64,000 nucleotides of DNA from Mactromeris polynyma (taxonomy: Eukaryota > Mollusca > Bivalvia > Venerida > Mactridae). Positions 50,201-58,597 of the stretch are shown in pieces. The stretch is from assembly GCA_032209605.1 (NCBI GenBank), contig JASFXZ010000043.1, forward strand, positions 296,819 through 360,818. The letters run 5' to 3'. How positions within the stretch are numbered: position 1 is the stretch's first letter; each line of letters opens with the position of its first letter. The position numbers were made by a program, and so were the translations under genes. The notes below the pieces were generated by a model, which was not told where the DNA came from, did no database searches, and saw only the letters and a program-made list of their open reading frames with translations.

Positions 50201-53200
50201 TCTCCCAGATTAATGTATTATTTCACCAAATTTTGTCAAACCTCTGCTAGCATTTGGATACAATTTTGTCTCTAATACATCATCGAGTGAAGTAAGATAC
50301 AAGGTGTACACAAAGTAGACTACAGATTTTAAAAGTTTCAACTTACATTCATCGCTACAAAGACTACGAGGGTAAATGAAGCTGCTTTCAAGATATTTTT
50401 CAAATTCATAAGGAGTGTTTCTGTGAAACTGTTTACATATTAATTATGCAACCTGTGAATTGGTGAAAAACTATACAATCACCTGCAGCTGTAAATATCG
50501 TTGATTTCATAGTGTTTTGTAAATGCTTCCGCTTCCAGACTGTCATATAAGGGACCATCTAACAGCCGTAAACCTACAATATGTAAATACACGTACAAGT
50601 CAAAATCATATATATAAGCTGTTCCACAACAAACCCAAAACATCCATTTTCAAAAGTTTACATTTTCGAAAAGACATATTTTCTAGGTTAATTTAATACC
50701 AAAAATATTAAAATCAGACATCTACTTTTCTTTCCATAGCAATTCAAATATAAAGAACAAAATGCAAAAATAAACTGCAAAATGATGTTGTATTTAAAAC
50801 GCTTTACTCAAATGTTCATTGATTCCCAAAAGATTCTTACAAATGGAAAGAAATATATTTCATAACATGAATAGCAAAAACAATTAATTCTGCATAACAG
50901 TAGATTAGCCACAATCATTGGGATTTAATAGAAGTTTGCACATATTTAATATATTGGTCTCAGGATCCACATTGATGTAATCCCTTTTTTATACCATAAG
51001 TGTTGAGCTTTTGATCTTAATGCAAAATTAACAAACTTCCAACACGAGAGCCTGGGATTATAACCTGGGATTATAACGGATACTTACACTCAGCACTCAA
51101 ATCTCAACATTTACTCCTGCTAGTCTGATAGTGACTCATATTGAGTGTGAAAATGTATGATAATGTTAAATGAGTGCTGAATATTTTCTTTGTGGCCCAT
51201 TTTCTTAGAGATTAGAGGGTAGCATGAGACCTGAGTGTGTGTATTAGACCCGAGTGTGTGTATTAGACCTGAGTGTGTGTATGAGACCTGAGTGTGTGTA
51301 TTAGAGGGTAGTACGAGACCTGAGTGTGTGTATTAGAGGGTAGTACGAAACCTGAGTGTGTGTATTAGAGGGTAGTATGAGACCTGAATGTGTGTATTAG
51401 AGGGAAGTATGAGACATGAGTGTGTGTATTAGAGGGTAGTATGAGACCTGAGTGTGTGTATTAGACCTGAGTGCGTGTATTAGACCTGAGTGCGTGTATG
51501 AGACCTGAGTGTGTGTATTAGACCTGAGTGTGTGTATTAGACCTGAGTGTGTGTATTAGACCTGAGTGTGTGTATTAGACCTGAGTGTGTGTATTAGACC
51601 TGAGTGTGTGTATTAGACCTGAGTGTGTGTATGAGACCTGAGTGTGTGTATGAGACCTGAGTGTGTGTATTAGACCTGAGTGTGTGTATTAGACCCGAGT
51701 GTGTGTATTAGACCCGAGTGTGTGTATTAGACCCGAGTGTGTGTATTAGACCTGAGTGTGTGTATTAGACCTGAGTGTGTGTATTAGACCTGAGTATGTG
51801 TATTAGACCTGAGTGTGTGTATTAGACCTGAGTGTGTGTATTAGACCTGAGTGTGTGTATTAGACCTGAGTGTGTGTATGAGACCTGAGTGTGTGTATGA
51901 GACCTGAGTGTGTGTATTAGAGGGTAGTATTAGACCTGAGTGTGTGTATGAGACCTAAGTGTGTGTATTAGACCTGAGTGTGTGTATTAGACCTGAGTGT
52001 GTGTATGAGACCTGAGTGTGTGTATGAGACCTGAGTGTGTGTATTAGACCTGAGTGTGTGTATGAGACCTGAGTGTGTGTATTAGAGGGTAGTATGAGAC
52101 CTGAGTGTGTGTATTAGAGGGTAGTATGAGACCTGAGTGTGTGTATTAGACCTGAGTGTGTGTATTAGACCCGAGTGTGTGTATTAGACCTGATTGTGTG
52201 TATGAGACCTGAGTGTGTGTATTAGAGGGTAGTATGAGACCTGAGTGTGTGTATTAGTTCTGAGTGCAGAGTGTGAAAACCAATAATTACCCCACATCTC
52301 ATATTAATACATGTACTACAATCACTAAAACAAATTGATCAAAAAGAATATTCAGCCCTCATTTTACATTTTCCTGCATATTCCACACTCAAATTTCTTA
52401 TTTAGAGACTCAAAGGAAGACTGGGCTAGCCCAACTGTGTTGCCTCTTTAAATAAAGTTGTTATTATTATTATAATTATTAAATTTCCACTATTAGACTA
52501 ATAAGAGTAAATGTTGTGATTTGAGATTTGAGTGCTAAGTATTCTTAATAATTTTGGGCTCTGATTTTCCTTTGAAAAAAATGTATTAGCTTATATATTT
52601 CAATTTTAGAAACACTATTTAATAAACCACAACAGTTTATGTGAATAGAACACATTAAGTTTGTAACCTGATACATGTACTTAAGCACCATAAGACACAC
52701 CCACCCAGCACACATCATTGGGGAGAGCGGATAGTTTGTTATCGATACTTTAGCACCATAAGCCACACCCACCCCACACACATCATTGGGGAGAGCGGAT
52801 AGTTTATTACCTGATACTTTAGCACCATAAGCCACGCCCACCCCACACACATCATTGAGGAGAGCGGATAGTTTGTTACCTGATACTTTAGCACCATAAG
52901 CCACGCCCACCCCACACACATCATTGGGTAGAGCAGATATCTCTCCAGCACATCTTGTACCATGATGATTGGATTCTACAAAAAATATATTGCACACAGA
53001 TGTATTACCAAGAATGTACATCACCCTACAGGCAGGTGAATAAGAAACAATATCACCCTAAACAGGAAGACACCATATCACCCTGATCACTACTTTCCTT
53101 TTATTCCAAACAGAAGAAGAACAAAATAATCATAAAATGCCATCCTAATCCCTGATAGACTTATTAGCAATCATAGAGCGAAATTAACCAGCAATGCCTG

Positions 53201-55878
53201 CCTAATCAGCTGCCAGTATTTGGCACACCCCCAGGTATTCCTTGTCACAGTCCTACCCAATACAGTAATCTAACATTCAGGGAGTAGGTAGGCGAAGTGG
53301 TCTAGGGGTAGAGCGCCTGACTCCTGATCCGAAGGTCGCGAGCTCGAGCCCCATGATGAGAAGAATTTGATCGCGAGCTTCACAATCCCTTAATTTAGCG
53401 GGAGTACTGGTTGGTAGCCAGGAATCAGTCATCGAGATTGATTAGTATAAGTTGTAAAAACTTGTTTCACAATCAATGTGAAATAAATAAGTTTAGACTT
53501 AATCTAACATTGAGGGAGTATTTTACTTGATACATGGTAGTTACAGTCAATTTGATTTACATCAGTAGAAACACTGACAAACAAAATGCATCAACTTTGC
53601 CAAAGTATGCTTAACACTTAAGTATGTGTTTGGATGCAATAGTAAAAAGTCCTGTAAGTCTATCATTACAAAACAACTTTCCTTAAATCATAAATGGTGT
53701 CGCAGTCATGTAGGAGCAGCATGGGTGTATTCTTTCTCTGGATAATTCGTTAGTATTGTAATACATATGATGGCTGCTCTTTTATGTGTGAACAAGTTAA
53801 TTTTACCAATAAATTCATATTTTCAAGATATGATATATATCATGCTACATTTCTGTTATTAAAGAATTCATCAAATCATTTTCAGACAATTTGTTTAATA
53901 GATTTCATATTTATGACCACTCATCAACCCTAACCCTATCCAATATCAAGCAAAGATTATTGAATGATTATGATATACAAAACACTAACGACCGATAAGA
54001 AAGTTACAAACAAACCCTTTGTATAGTCCGGCATCGGATCGTCATCATCACCATTAAAGTCCCAGCTACCAGCTTTGTTATAGTTTTCATACAAGTCAGG
54101 GTTGTTCCATTCTAGACCTGAGAGAAAATGTTAGCGGTTGGTGGATAATCATCATAATACGTGTATACAAAATGATTGTACCAGCAAAGGATACAGAAAA
54201 AATACAGATATATAATTACACGTACACCATTGTCAGGATTCTTACTATGATAACATTTAGGATAGATGATTGTTTATTTTCATCAGGTTTTACGCATTTT
54301 TTAACCATTTCTCAGTCAAATACGGCGGCCTGTTGATCTAACAAGTTCTCCTGGAATTAATTATCAACCAGTACTAACTTCTCTAACTAACTTGCTCCTC
54401 CGCAAACAACTGACCATAGCCAATATTGCGGAAGAACATAACCTGCCTGCACGGGAATTGAACCACGATCTGCCGGGTGACAGTCTAGTGCTTTACCAAC
54501 TGAGCTAGATCTATCATTTTGTAAATCATTTCTCAACAACAGAAATACAGCTCTTATCTGTCAAAATGAAGTGTTTCTCACCATTCTATACTAGAAACCA
54601 AAAGTAATCATATTTTCCAAAAATATGTTAGAAACATAATAACTTCTCACATGTTCTATACCTAGACAGAACCACAATCACACATCCTACACATGAAACA
54701 GCTCAAACCCTCAGTAAAGTAAAGATTGAAACACACTGACTAGAACTAACTGAAATTGACACATATAAAACTCACAAACCCATACATACCATCATCAACA
54801 ACAGCAACAGTGACACCAACACCAGTAATGTTGTGCTTCCAGACATCGGTAATGTTCACATCCATTCCTAGATTAAAACTGTTTGTCTGAAACAGATATA
54901 CATCTTCATAACAAAGGACTGAAGAAGGAGGAGTTATGTTAACAAGAACTCATTCTGTCTAGCCCAGAATTCTCACCAGGATTTGAAAACAGGAGTCCAA
55001 AACCATGCTATTGGAAAAAGTTGCAGTCATTTTATGGAATTTCAAAGAAATGTTGCCAGGAAGAGGAATACCAAGGAAAAAATAGGAGTCCAGCAGATTT
55101 ATGAGTCTAGTTAAAACCCTGCAAGCCGATCAAATATTTTGAAAAAATTTTACAATGAATAATTATGAACAGAGTATGATGAATCAACTTCAAGAAAACA
55201 AAAACTATTCTTCTTGGCCACAGCTTATGTTTTTTATTGCACATTTGTTAAACGCTGAAAAAGCAATAAAATGTCAACATATTGAAAACAAAATTTGGAA
55301 AGTTTTGTTGAATGAATACTTTGAGATATAATTAGACACTTACCAAATGCCATTGTTTCATGTAAAATGGGTCTTTGAAATTCATGAAAGGTACTTTCAA
55401 GTAGAGAAATCTCTTTTTCCTAGAAAACATTCGCTGGTGAGAGTAAAATGATATCCTCTCATGTTTGTCCAAGTTACTTTCTACTTCAACTATTTTATCA
55501 AACATTTCTACTGAACTATAAGACTTTGTATGAGACTCATACATTAACACTGCAGTTCTTTTCCCTGAGAAATTAGCATGAACATCATGCACAAATAAAT
55601 AATGATTGGTAAGGTGACCAATTTGTCCAAGATTTACAAGCCCAAGTTCACTAGCAATGTTGTCTATGTCATCGACACTATTTGCGTCAGTATATGCACC
55701 GTGTATATTAACAGCCCAGATTAAAGTGTTGTTCATGTTAGAAATGTGGTTTGGCGAGGTGATTTTCTTCTTTCTTCTATCCCGTATCCCTCCATTCCAT
55801 ACAACATACACAGTAACCAGGGCAACTACTGTCACAAATACAAACAGCAGACGACGAAAACACTTGAAACACCATAAC
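37657..55878 (-). CDS. PCSK7: Proprotein convertase subtilisin/kexin type 7 (PCSK7)-like membrane protease
   Basis: Sixteen exons on the minus strand, all phases consistent: 55878-55344, 54886-54790, 54117-54016, 52975-52880, 50573-50483, 49992-49938, 48846-48708, 47216-47113, 44841-44665, 43967-43860, 43333-43228, 42558-42402, 41605-41511, 41158-41062, 38961-38853, 38289-37657. The initiator lies in an upstream exon (candidate 62768-62728), giving 913 aa. In order: hydrophobic signal-anchor, about 22-42; prodomain with [19 protein letters not shown], the PC7-type signature; furin-type site RKKR at 167-170; peptidase S8 with Asp223 (AVVDDG), His263 ([10 protein letters not shown]), Asn363 (ASGNGG) and Ser444 (GTSAAAP); P domain, about 520-655 ([12 protein letters not shown]); membrane segment, about 704-727 ([20 protein letters not shown]); cytoplasmic tail of about 185 residues ending DESETEF. 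PC7-type convertases cut precursors after basic residues in the secretory and endosomal system. The tail is longer than in vertebrate PC7. Confidence 0.93.
38376..38544. mobile_element. pogo-like MITE family A copy in PCSK7 intron
   Basis: TA-flanked, CAGTAAACCCTAAC to GAGACTTTACTG. Its edge lies only 87 bp upstream (on the gene strand) of the last PCSK7 exon and extends that exon's open frame artificially. Confidence 0.85.
39276..40651. repeat. 44-bp minisatellite in PCSK7 intron, about 31 copies
   Basis: Unit GTATGATCACCAGATCATTG + AAGTTTTCTACAGTCATGTG + GCCA. A GAGTGCCAG version occupies both ends and one internal spot, and GATCACCAG the rest, with a period-like spacing of the GTAGCCA variant. 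It contains no exon sequence. Confidence 0.95.
41880..42005. mobile_element. hAT-like MITE fragment with TATCGAT runs
   Basis: ATTATCGATCTG, TTGTATCGATAATC, ATACATCGATATCG and TATCGATGACAGCTCTACC. The GACAGCTCTACC end resembles the CAGTAGGGCTGTC type end seen at 49376. Low certainty. Confidence 0.4.
42308..42398. mobile_element. MITE family C fragment next to PCSK7 exon 12
   Basis: ACAGTCGGAACCACCTTC to CAGGTCCATCTGTA, with CGAAATAAATATCAGGTC present twice. It begins just after the donor of PCSK7 exon 12 (GTAAGA at 42401). Confidence 0.5.
42908..43006. repeat. Doublet, about 43-bp unit
   Basis: GTAACATGATACCTTAGCCC + CTAAGTTTGTAAGAGTTG occurs twice in tandem. Confidence 0.85.
44110..44222. 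repeat. 37-bp triplication containing a MITE terminus
   Basis: CAGTACAACCGCACTTAAAT + ACGTTCATCACAATTTA is repeated, and the last unit runs into the family A MITE at 44208, whose end it is. The terminus and adjacent 20 bp were tandemly copied. Confidence 0.8.
44208..44386. mobile_element. pogo-like MITE family A copy in PCSK7 intron 9
   Basis: CAGTACAACCTCACTTAAAT to GAGGTTTTACTG, TA-flanked. Inverted relative to its neighbour at 44449. Confidence 0.8.
44449..44615. mobile_element. pogo-like MITE family A copy in PCSK7 intron 9
   Basis: AAGTAAAACCTCGATAATAA to GCGAGGTTTTACTG. It lies 50 bp past the donor of PCSK7 exon 9 (44665). Two insertions of one family within 400 bp. Confidence 0.8.
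45427..45488. repeat. 31-bp doublet
   Basis: CTGTGCACTGTAYGACATGG + TACAATCAGAC occurs twice. Confidence 0.85.
45484..45657. mobile_element. MITE family C copy in PCSK7 intron
   Basis: ATCAGACCTAATTTATTTGA to AACGAGGTCCGACTGTA, with the same TATCTTCTTANGCAC and AATTGAAATG blocks as the copy at 17335. Confidence 0.65.
45731..47149 (-). repeat. 76-bp splice-donor array derived from PCSK7 exon 8, about 19 copies
   Basis: On the gene strand each unit reads CATTCAGTAGTGGTTCCACT, ACACRTACCAGAGATATT, then GTAAGTAACAAGTATGATGT and CATCAACTGTAGTGTAGY. The first 38 nt are the last coding bases of exon 8 and the rest is the start of the intron, so each unit carries the exon end plus its GTAAGT donor. 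Two units contain an extra internal copy of about 28 bp. The unit (76 = 25 x 3 + 1) shifts frame. Confidence 0.95.
47113..47216 (-). CDS. PCSK7: PCSK7 exon 8 with amplified donor end
   Basis: Acceptor TATATTTCAG; encodes [20 protein letters not shown] and [14 protein letters not shown], ending phase 0 before GTAAGT. The segment after VTF is the piece copied into the downstream array, so the protein-coding copy is the outermost unit of that array. Confidence 0.9.
47243..47392. mobile_element. MITE family C copy upstream of PCSK7 exon 8
   Basis: GCCAGACCTCATTCAAATTT, AATAGTTTCGAATAGCCCAT and GGATAGAAGGTTGTC match the family in inverted orientation relative to 45484. Confidence 0.6.
47450..47690 (-). 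mobile_element. tRNA-derived SINE, degenerate copy
   Basis: Minus strand. Shares AACCAGTGCTCCTGG, CAACCAGTACTAACCTG and the tRNA-like stretch AAGTGCTCAACAAATTGAGC with the better copy at about 54310-54512. Confidence 0.5.
47774..48362. repeat. 53-bp minisatellite in PCSK7 intron 7, about 11 copies
   Basis: Unit AGCATGAGATAACATAACAA + ATGTCATATAACATTGTATA + GTAGATGTTCAAC. Copies are almost identical (a single ATAATATAAC variant), so the array is young. Confidence 0.95.
48961..49318. repeat. 29-bp minisatellite in PCSK7 intron 6, about 12 copies
   Basis: Unit TAGMATAGATCAACCTTATG + CTAGTACAA, with AGCAT/AGAAT variants. Confidence 0.95.
49375..49791. mobile_element. hAT-like MITE
   Basis: Left end AGTAGGGCTGTCATTGATTC; right end reverse-complemented GTAGGGACGTCATTCATAC. 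The body has ATATCGAT-rich palindromes near both ends. About 415 bp, non-coding. An 8-bp target duplication was not identified. Confidence 0.5.
51190..52258. repeat. 19-bp minisatellite in PCSK7 intron 4, about 55 copies
   Basis: Unit ATTAGACCTGAGTGTGTGT, with ATGAGACC and AGAGGGTAGTATGAGACC variants forming longer composite units. Confidence 0.95.
52420..52482. mobile_element. Retroposon tail remnant
   Basis: CTAGCCCAACTGTGTTGCCT followed by CTTTAAATAAAGTTGTTATT and ATTATTAT. A poly(A)-signal plus (TTA)n end of this kind is typical of LINE or SINE 3' ends. Confidence 0.4.
52694..52960 (-). repeat. 69-bp tandem repeat derived from PCSK7 exon 4 and its donor
   Basis: About 3.5 copies. Each unit has the exon end ([16 protein letters not shown]) followed by the intron start (AACAAACTATCCGCTCTC). 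Unit 1 is the real exon end (donor at 52879). Unit 2 has GTAATAAAC (donor at 52810). Unit 3 has lost the donor (TATCGATAACA). Because 69 is 3 x 23, reading through adds 23 residues without a shift. Confidence 0.93.
52880..52975 (-). CDS. PCSK7: PCSK7 exon 4 (catalytic His), end duplicated in tandem
   Basis: Acceptor ATTTTTTGTAG; encodes [16 protein letters not shown] and [17 protein letters not shown]. Alternative use of the donor at 52810 would insert a second [18 protein letters not shown] 23-residue block after the catalytic His region. Confidence 0.9.
53287..53500 (+). mobile_element. tRNA-derived SINE with 20-bp target duplication
   Basis: The tRNA-like head has GAAGTGGTCTAGGGGTAGAG (A box) and GGTCGCGAGCTCGAGCCCC (B box). 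The body has CTTCACAATCCC and GAGTACTGGTTG. The tail is AAATAAATAAGTTTAGACTT. Target duplication: AATCTAACATTCAGGGAGTA (53267-53286) and AATCTAACATTGAGGGAGTA (53501-53520), 19 of 20 identical, so a fairly recent insertion in PCSK7 intron 3. Confidence 0.85.
54300..54512 (-). mobile_element. tRNA-derived SINE, second family
   Basis: Minus strand: GATCTAGCTCAGTTGGTAAA (A box) and GTGGTTCAATTCCCGTGC (B box), then a body with TTAGTACTGGTTGATAATTA. A well-formed tRNA-like head but followed by a SINE body, so not a tRNA gene. Confidence 0.65.
55344..55878 (-). CDS. PCSK7: PCSK7 signal-anchor and prodomain exon
   Basis: The exon begins after CCCTAATATTTACAG with one base completing a codon. No in-frame ATG precedes the hydrophobic segment, so translation starts in another exon. 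It contains the hydrophobic stretch [18 protein letters not shown], the prodomain, the cleavage site RKKR and the start of the catalytic domain ([10 protein letters not shown]). Donor GTAAGT. Confidence 0.9.
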
Positions 55879-56135
55879 CTGTAAATATTAGGGGACAAAA
55901 ATTAAAAACCTGGTAAATCCTAGATGGAAATAGTGCATGTAGCATTTGAAAGGTAACTCGGCAGTTCTACCTCTCTCCATCTCAGTCCCTTCAATGTTGT
56001 TATAAATGTAAAGCAAATATAGACATCTCCACCCCTATTTGACTGAAAAAGTGGGGAATTGTTCTTCATCTAAATTGGATTAATGCAAACAAATATTTCA
56101 ATAATAAAAATGCATTGATAAACATCTTTACTATA

Positions 56136-56854
56136 CAGTCGAAACCTGTTATGTCGACATTACAGGGACCTGATAAAATATGTCGACATATCCGAATGTC
56201 GACACATCCGATTCCAGTACTGGCAAACTTGTCTTGTATATACGTATTTTTGCTATGGTGGTGTTGTAAAACTTACCACTCGTGTGTTTTGCTGCAGTTG
56301 TTGTAAAACTAATTGAATCGTGATATTTGGTATACTTTAAATAAATAATATCACAGACATAATATATGTGTATGTTCGATTTTTATGTTGTTTTTCGGGT
56401 TTAATGCCCTTTTTCAACAATATTTAATCATATACGACGAGTGGCTGAATTTATCAGTTTTACTGAAACTGGTAAATATTCGCTGCGACACTTATCAATC
56501 ATATTGCAAAATACGATGTTAATTTAAAGATCAGTTTTACAAACTGAGAACGAATTAATTGTGACACAAACAATAGGTCGAGATAAAATTGTTTATCTCT
56601 TCACGGTCAATTGACACCTTTTCAATTTCAATCACGTTGAGAGGATGTCGACACAAACAAGTGCATTAAGGTGTGAAAACACTCTTTTGGCCAGAGAAAT
56701 CACGTCGACATAGCCGAAATTGTCGACATAGAAATGTCGACATAAAAATCATTTTCCATATACAATATATAGGGACAGAAATCGGGACTTTACAAATATG
56801 TCGACTTAACCGGAATGTCGATATAACCGATGTCGACATAACGGGGTTCAACTG
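56136..56854. mobile_element. Tigger/pogo-like non-autonomous element, 719 bp
   Basis: TA target duplication. Left end CAGTCGAAACCTGTTATGTC, right end reverse-complemented CAGTTGAACCCCGTTATGTC. Sub-terminal ATGTCGACAT motifs are repeated in both arms. The CAGT start and TA target are typical of the pogo group. No transposase. Confidence 0.85.
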
Positions 56855-57078
56855 TAATTACATTTTGGATATGATCAAGACAAGTACATAGTTGACACAA
56901 TGTTGAAAACGAAATGAAATGAGAAAAATAATTATACCAGCATGTCACATTTTTAATGGATATTGTAGTATTTTACAGTTGGTTTGGTGTAACTGTTAAA
57001 TGAAAATTTGTTAAATTGTGACTAATGGAATAAACTAGCCGATAACATTCTGTGTGCTTGTTTTGTTTTCTCATATAG

Positions 57079-57140
57079 ACCATATCCGTGGCCGAGTGGT
57101 TAAGGCATCCGCCTTCAGAGCGGGAGGTTGTGAAGTGTTG
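57079..57140 (+). mobile_element. 5' half of a tRNA-like (Leu/Ser-type) SINE head
   Basis: ATCCGTGGCCGAGTGGTTAA + GGCATCCGCCTTCAGAGCGG resembles the 5' half of a class II tRNA with its A box. No B box or acceptor stem follows, so it is a fragment. Confidence 0.45.
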
Positions 57141-57382
57141 ATTATCTACAATTACAGGACTCCCGTAATCCTAGAACGCAAGCCACATCTCCACAACTCT
57201 GACAGTGATAAATAATTCATTTTATTTACAGGAAGTACAACTGTACATGTCCACCATTCAGCTTTCCATGATGGCTCATTTAATATCTGACAATTTGTGG
57301 TAGCCAGTCAGGAAAGTTAACATTCTATTCTAAACATCCTACCAATAGGCGCGGTAACTCCTTGTAACTGAGGTGACAGACC

Positions 57383-58597
57383 GGATACTGGCAAGTTCGG
57401 TAAATAGCAAGTTTGGTAAATTAATATTAATGTTAGTGTCTTTCAGAGGTTTCGGTAAAAAGGTTATTCGTTTACATTGAACAATGACATAGGCTTAATA
57501 ATAGGATAGTATAGCAAAGTAATTAAGTCAATTTCCATGTGAAACAGCTGAATATTTGCTAATTAACATATTAATTGGCACTTCGTACTCATTGAATACC
57601 ACAACATTCGGTAACTGATCAACTCATACCCTTTCTTTGGTCAACTCGTACCTACCCAAGTCAACTCGTACCGAATTTGGTCAACTTGTACCATTTCTTT
57701 GGTCATCTCGTATCTACCCAAGTCAACTCGTACCAAATTTGGTCAACTTGTACCATTTCTTTGGTCATCTCGTATCTACCAAAGTCCACTCGTACCGAAT
57801 TTGGTCAACTTGTACCATTTCTTTGGTCATCTCGTATCTACCCAAGTCAACTCGTACCAAATTTGGTCAACTTGTACCATTTCTTTGGTCATCTCGTATC
57901 TACCAAAGTCCACTCGTACCGAATTTGGTCAACTCGCACCTTTCTTTGGTCAACTCGTACCTACCCAAGTCAACTCGTACCGAATTTGGTCAACTCGTAT
58001 CCTTTCTTTGGTCATCTCGTATCTACCCAAGTCAACTCGTACCAAATTTGGTCAACTCGCACCCTTTCTTTGGTCAACTCGTACCTACCCAAGTCAACTC
58101 GTACGGAATTTGGTCAACTCGTACCTACCCAAGTCAACTCGTACGGAATTTGGTCAACTCGTACCTACCCAAGTCAACTCGTTCCGAATTTGGTCAACTC
58201 GTACATACCCAAGTCAACTCGTACCGTAGTCCTACAAACAGGAATTAAAAAAGCCGCCTATCAGACAGTAAACTAGTCTACTCGTACCGAATTTTGTCAA
58301 CTTGTACATACCCAAGTCAACTCGTACCGAATTTGGTCAACTCGTCCCTCTCATTTTTTATTACTTTTTTATTACTTTAAGCTGTAAACTAATGCATATG
58401 TCATAGTTTTTCTATCTGTATTCAGCATTAATTATACAAATACTTGATAGTTTGTTTGTTTTATTTCAAGCATTAACAGGGCTGGTATCTACTAGCCCTG
58501 GCATTAACTATGGTATTATTTTACCGAAACATCCGCACCAATCATACTACAAAATCAATTTACCGAACTAGCAATTTACCGACACCTCCGTAAATCC
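57383..58597. mobile_element. Foldback-like element 4 (TTCGGTAAA arms)
   Basis: Left arm: GGATACTGGCAAGTTCGGTA, GCAAGTTTGGTAAATT and GAGGTTTCGGTAAAA. Right arm, reverse-complemented: GGATTTACGGAGGTGTCGGT, TTGCTAGTTCGGTAAATT and GATGTTTCGGTAAAAT, in the same order. ACAGACC flanks both ends (57376-57382 and 58598-58604). The centre is a 40-bp tandem array. No coding capacity. Confidence 0.7.
57615..58345. repeat. 40-bp tandem array inside foldback-like element 4
   Basis: Composite unit GGTCAACTCGTACCTACCCA + AGTCAACTCGTACCGAATTT; the half-units share CAACTCGTACC. In the left half CTCGTATCTACC and TTTCTTTGGTCA versions dominate. Three overlapping open frames of about 180-200 codons are artefacts. 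Confidence 0.95.

Noticed and set aside
52545..53024. A 159-codon minus-strand gene
   Set aside because: It is PCSK7 exon 4 read through its donor into the 69-bp duplications; the borders of exon 4 fit the flanking exons in phase.
53287..53360. tRNA gene
   Set aside because: Good A and B boxes but followed by a SINE body, tail and 20-bp target duplication. The heads at 8325, 54445 and 61101 were rejected for the same reason.
57079..57140. tRNA-Leu or tRNA-Ser gene
   Set aside because: Only the 5' half is present; no B box or closing acceptor stem.
57637..58276. Three overlapping plus-strand frames of 176-203 codons
   Set aside because: 40-bp array inside foldback-like element 4.
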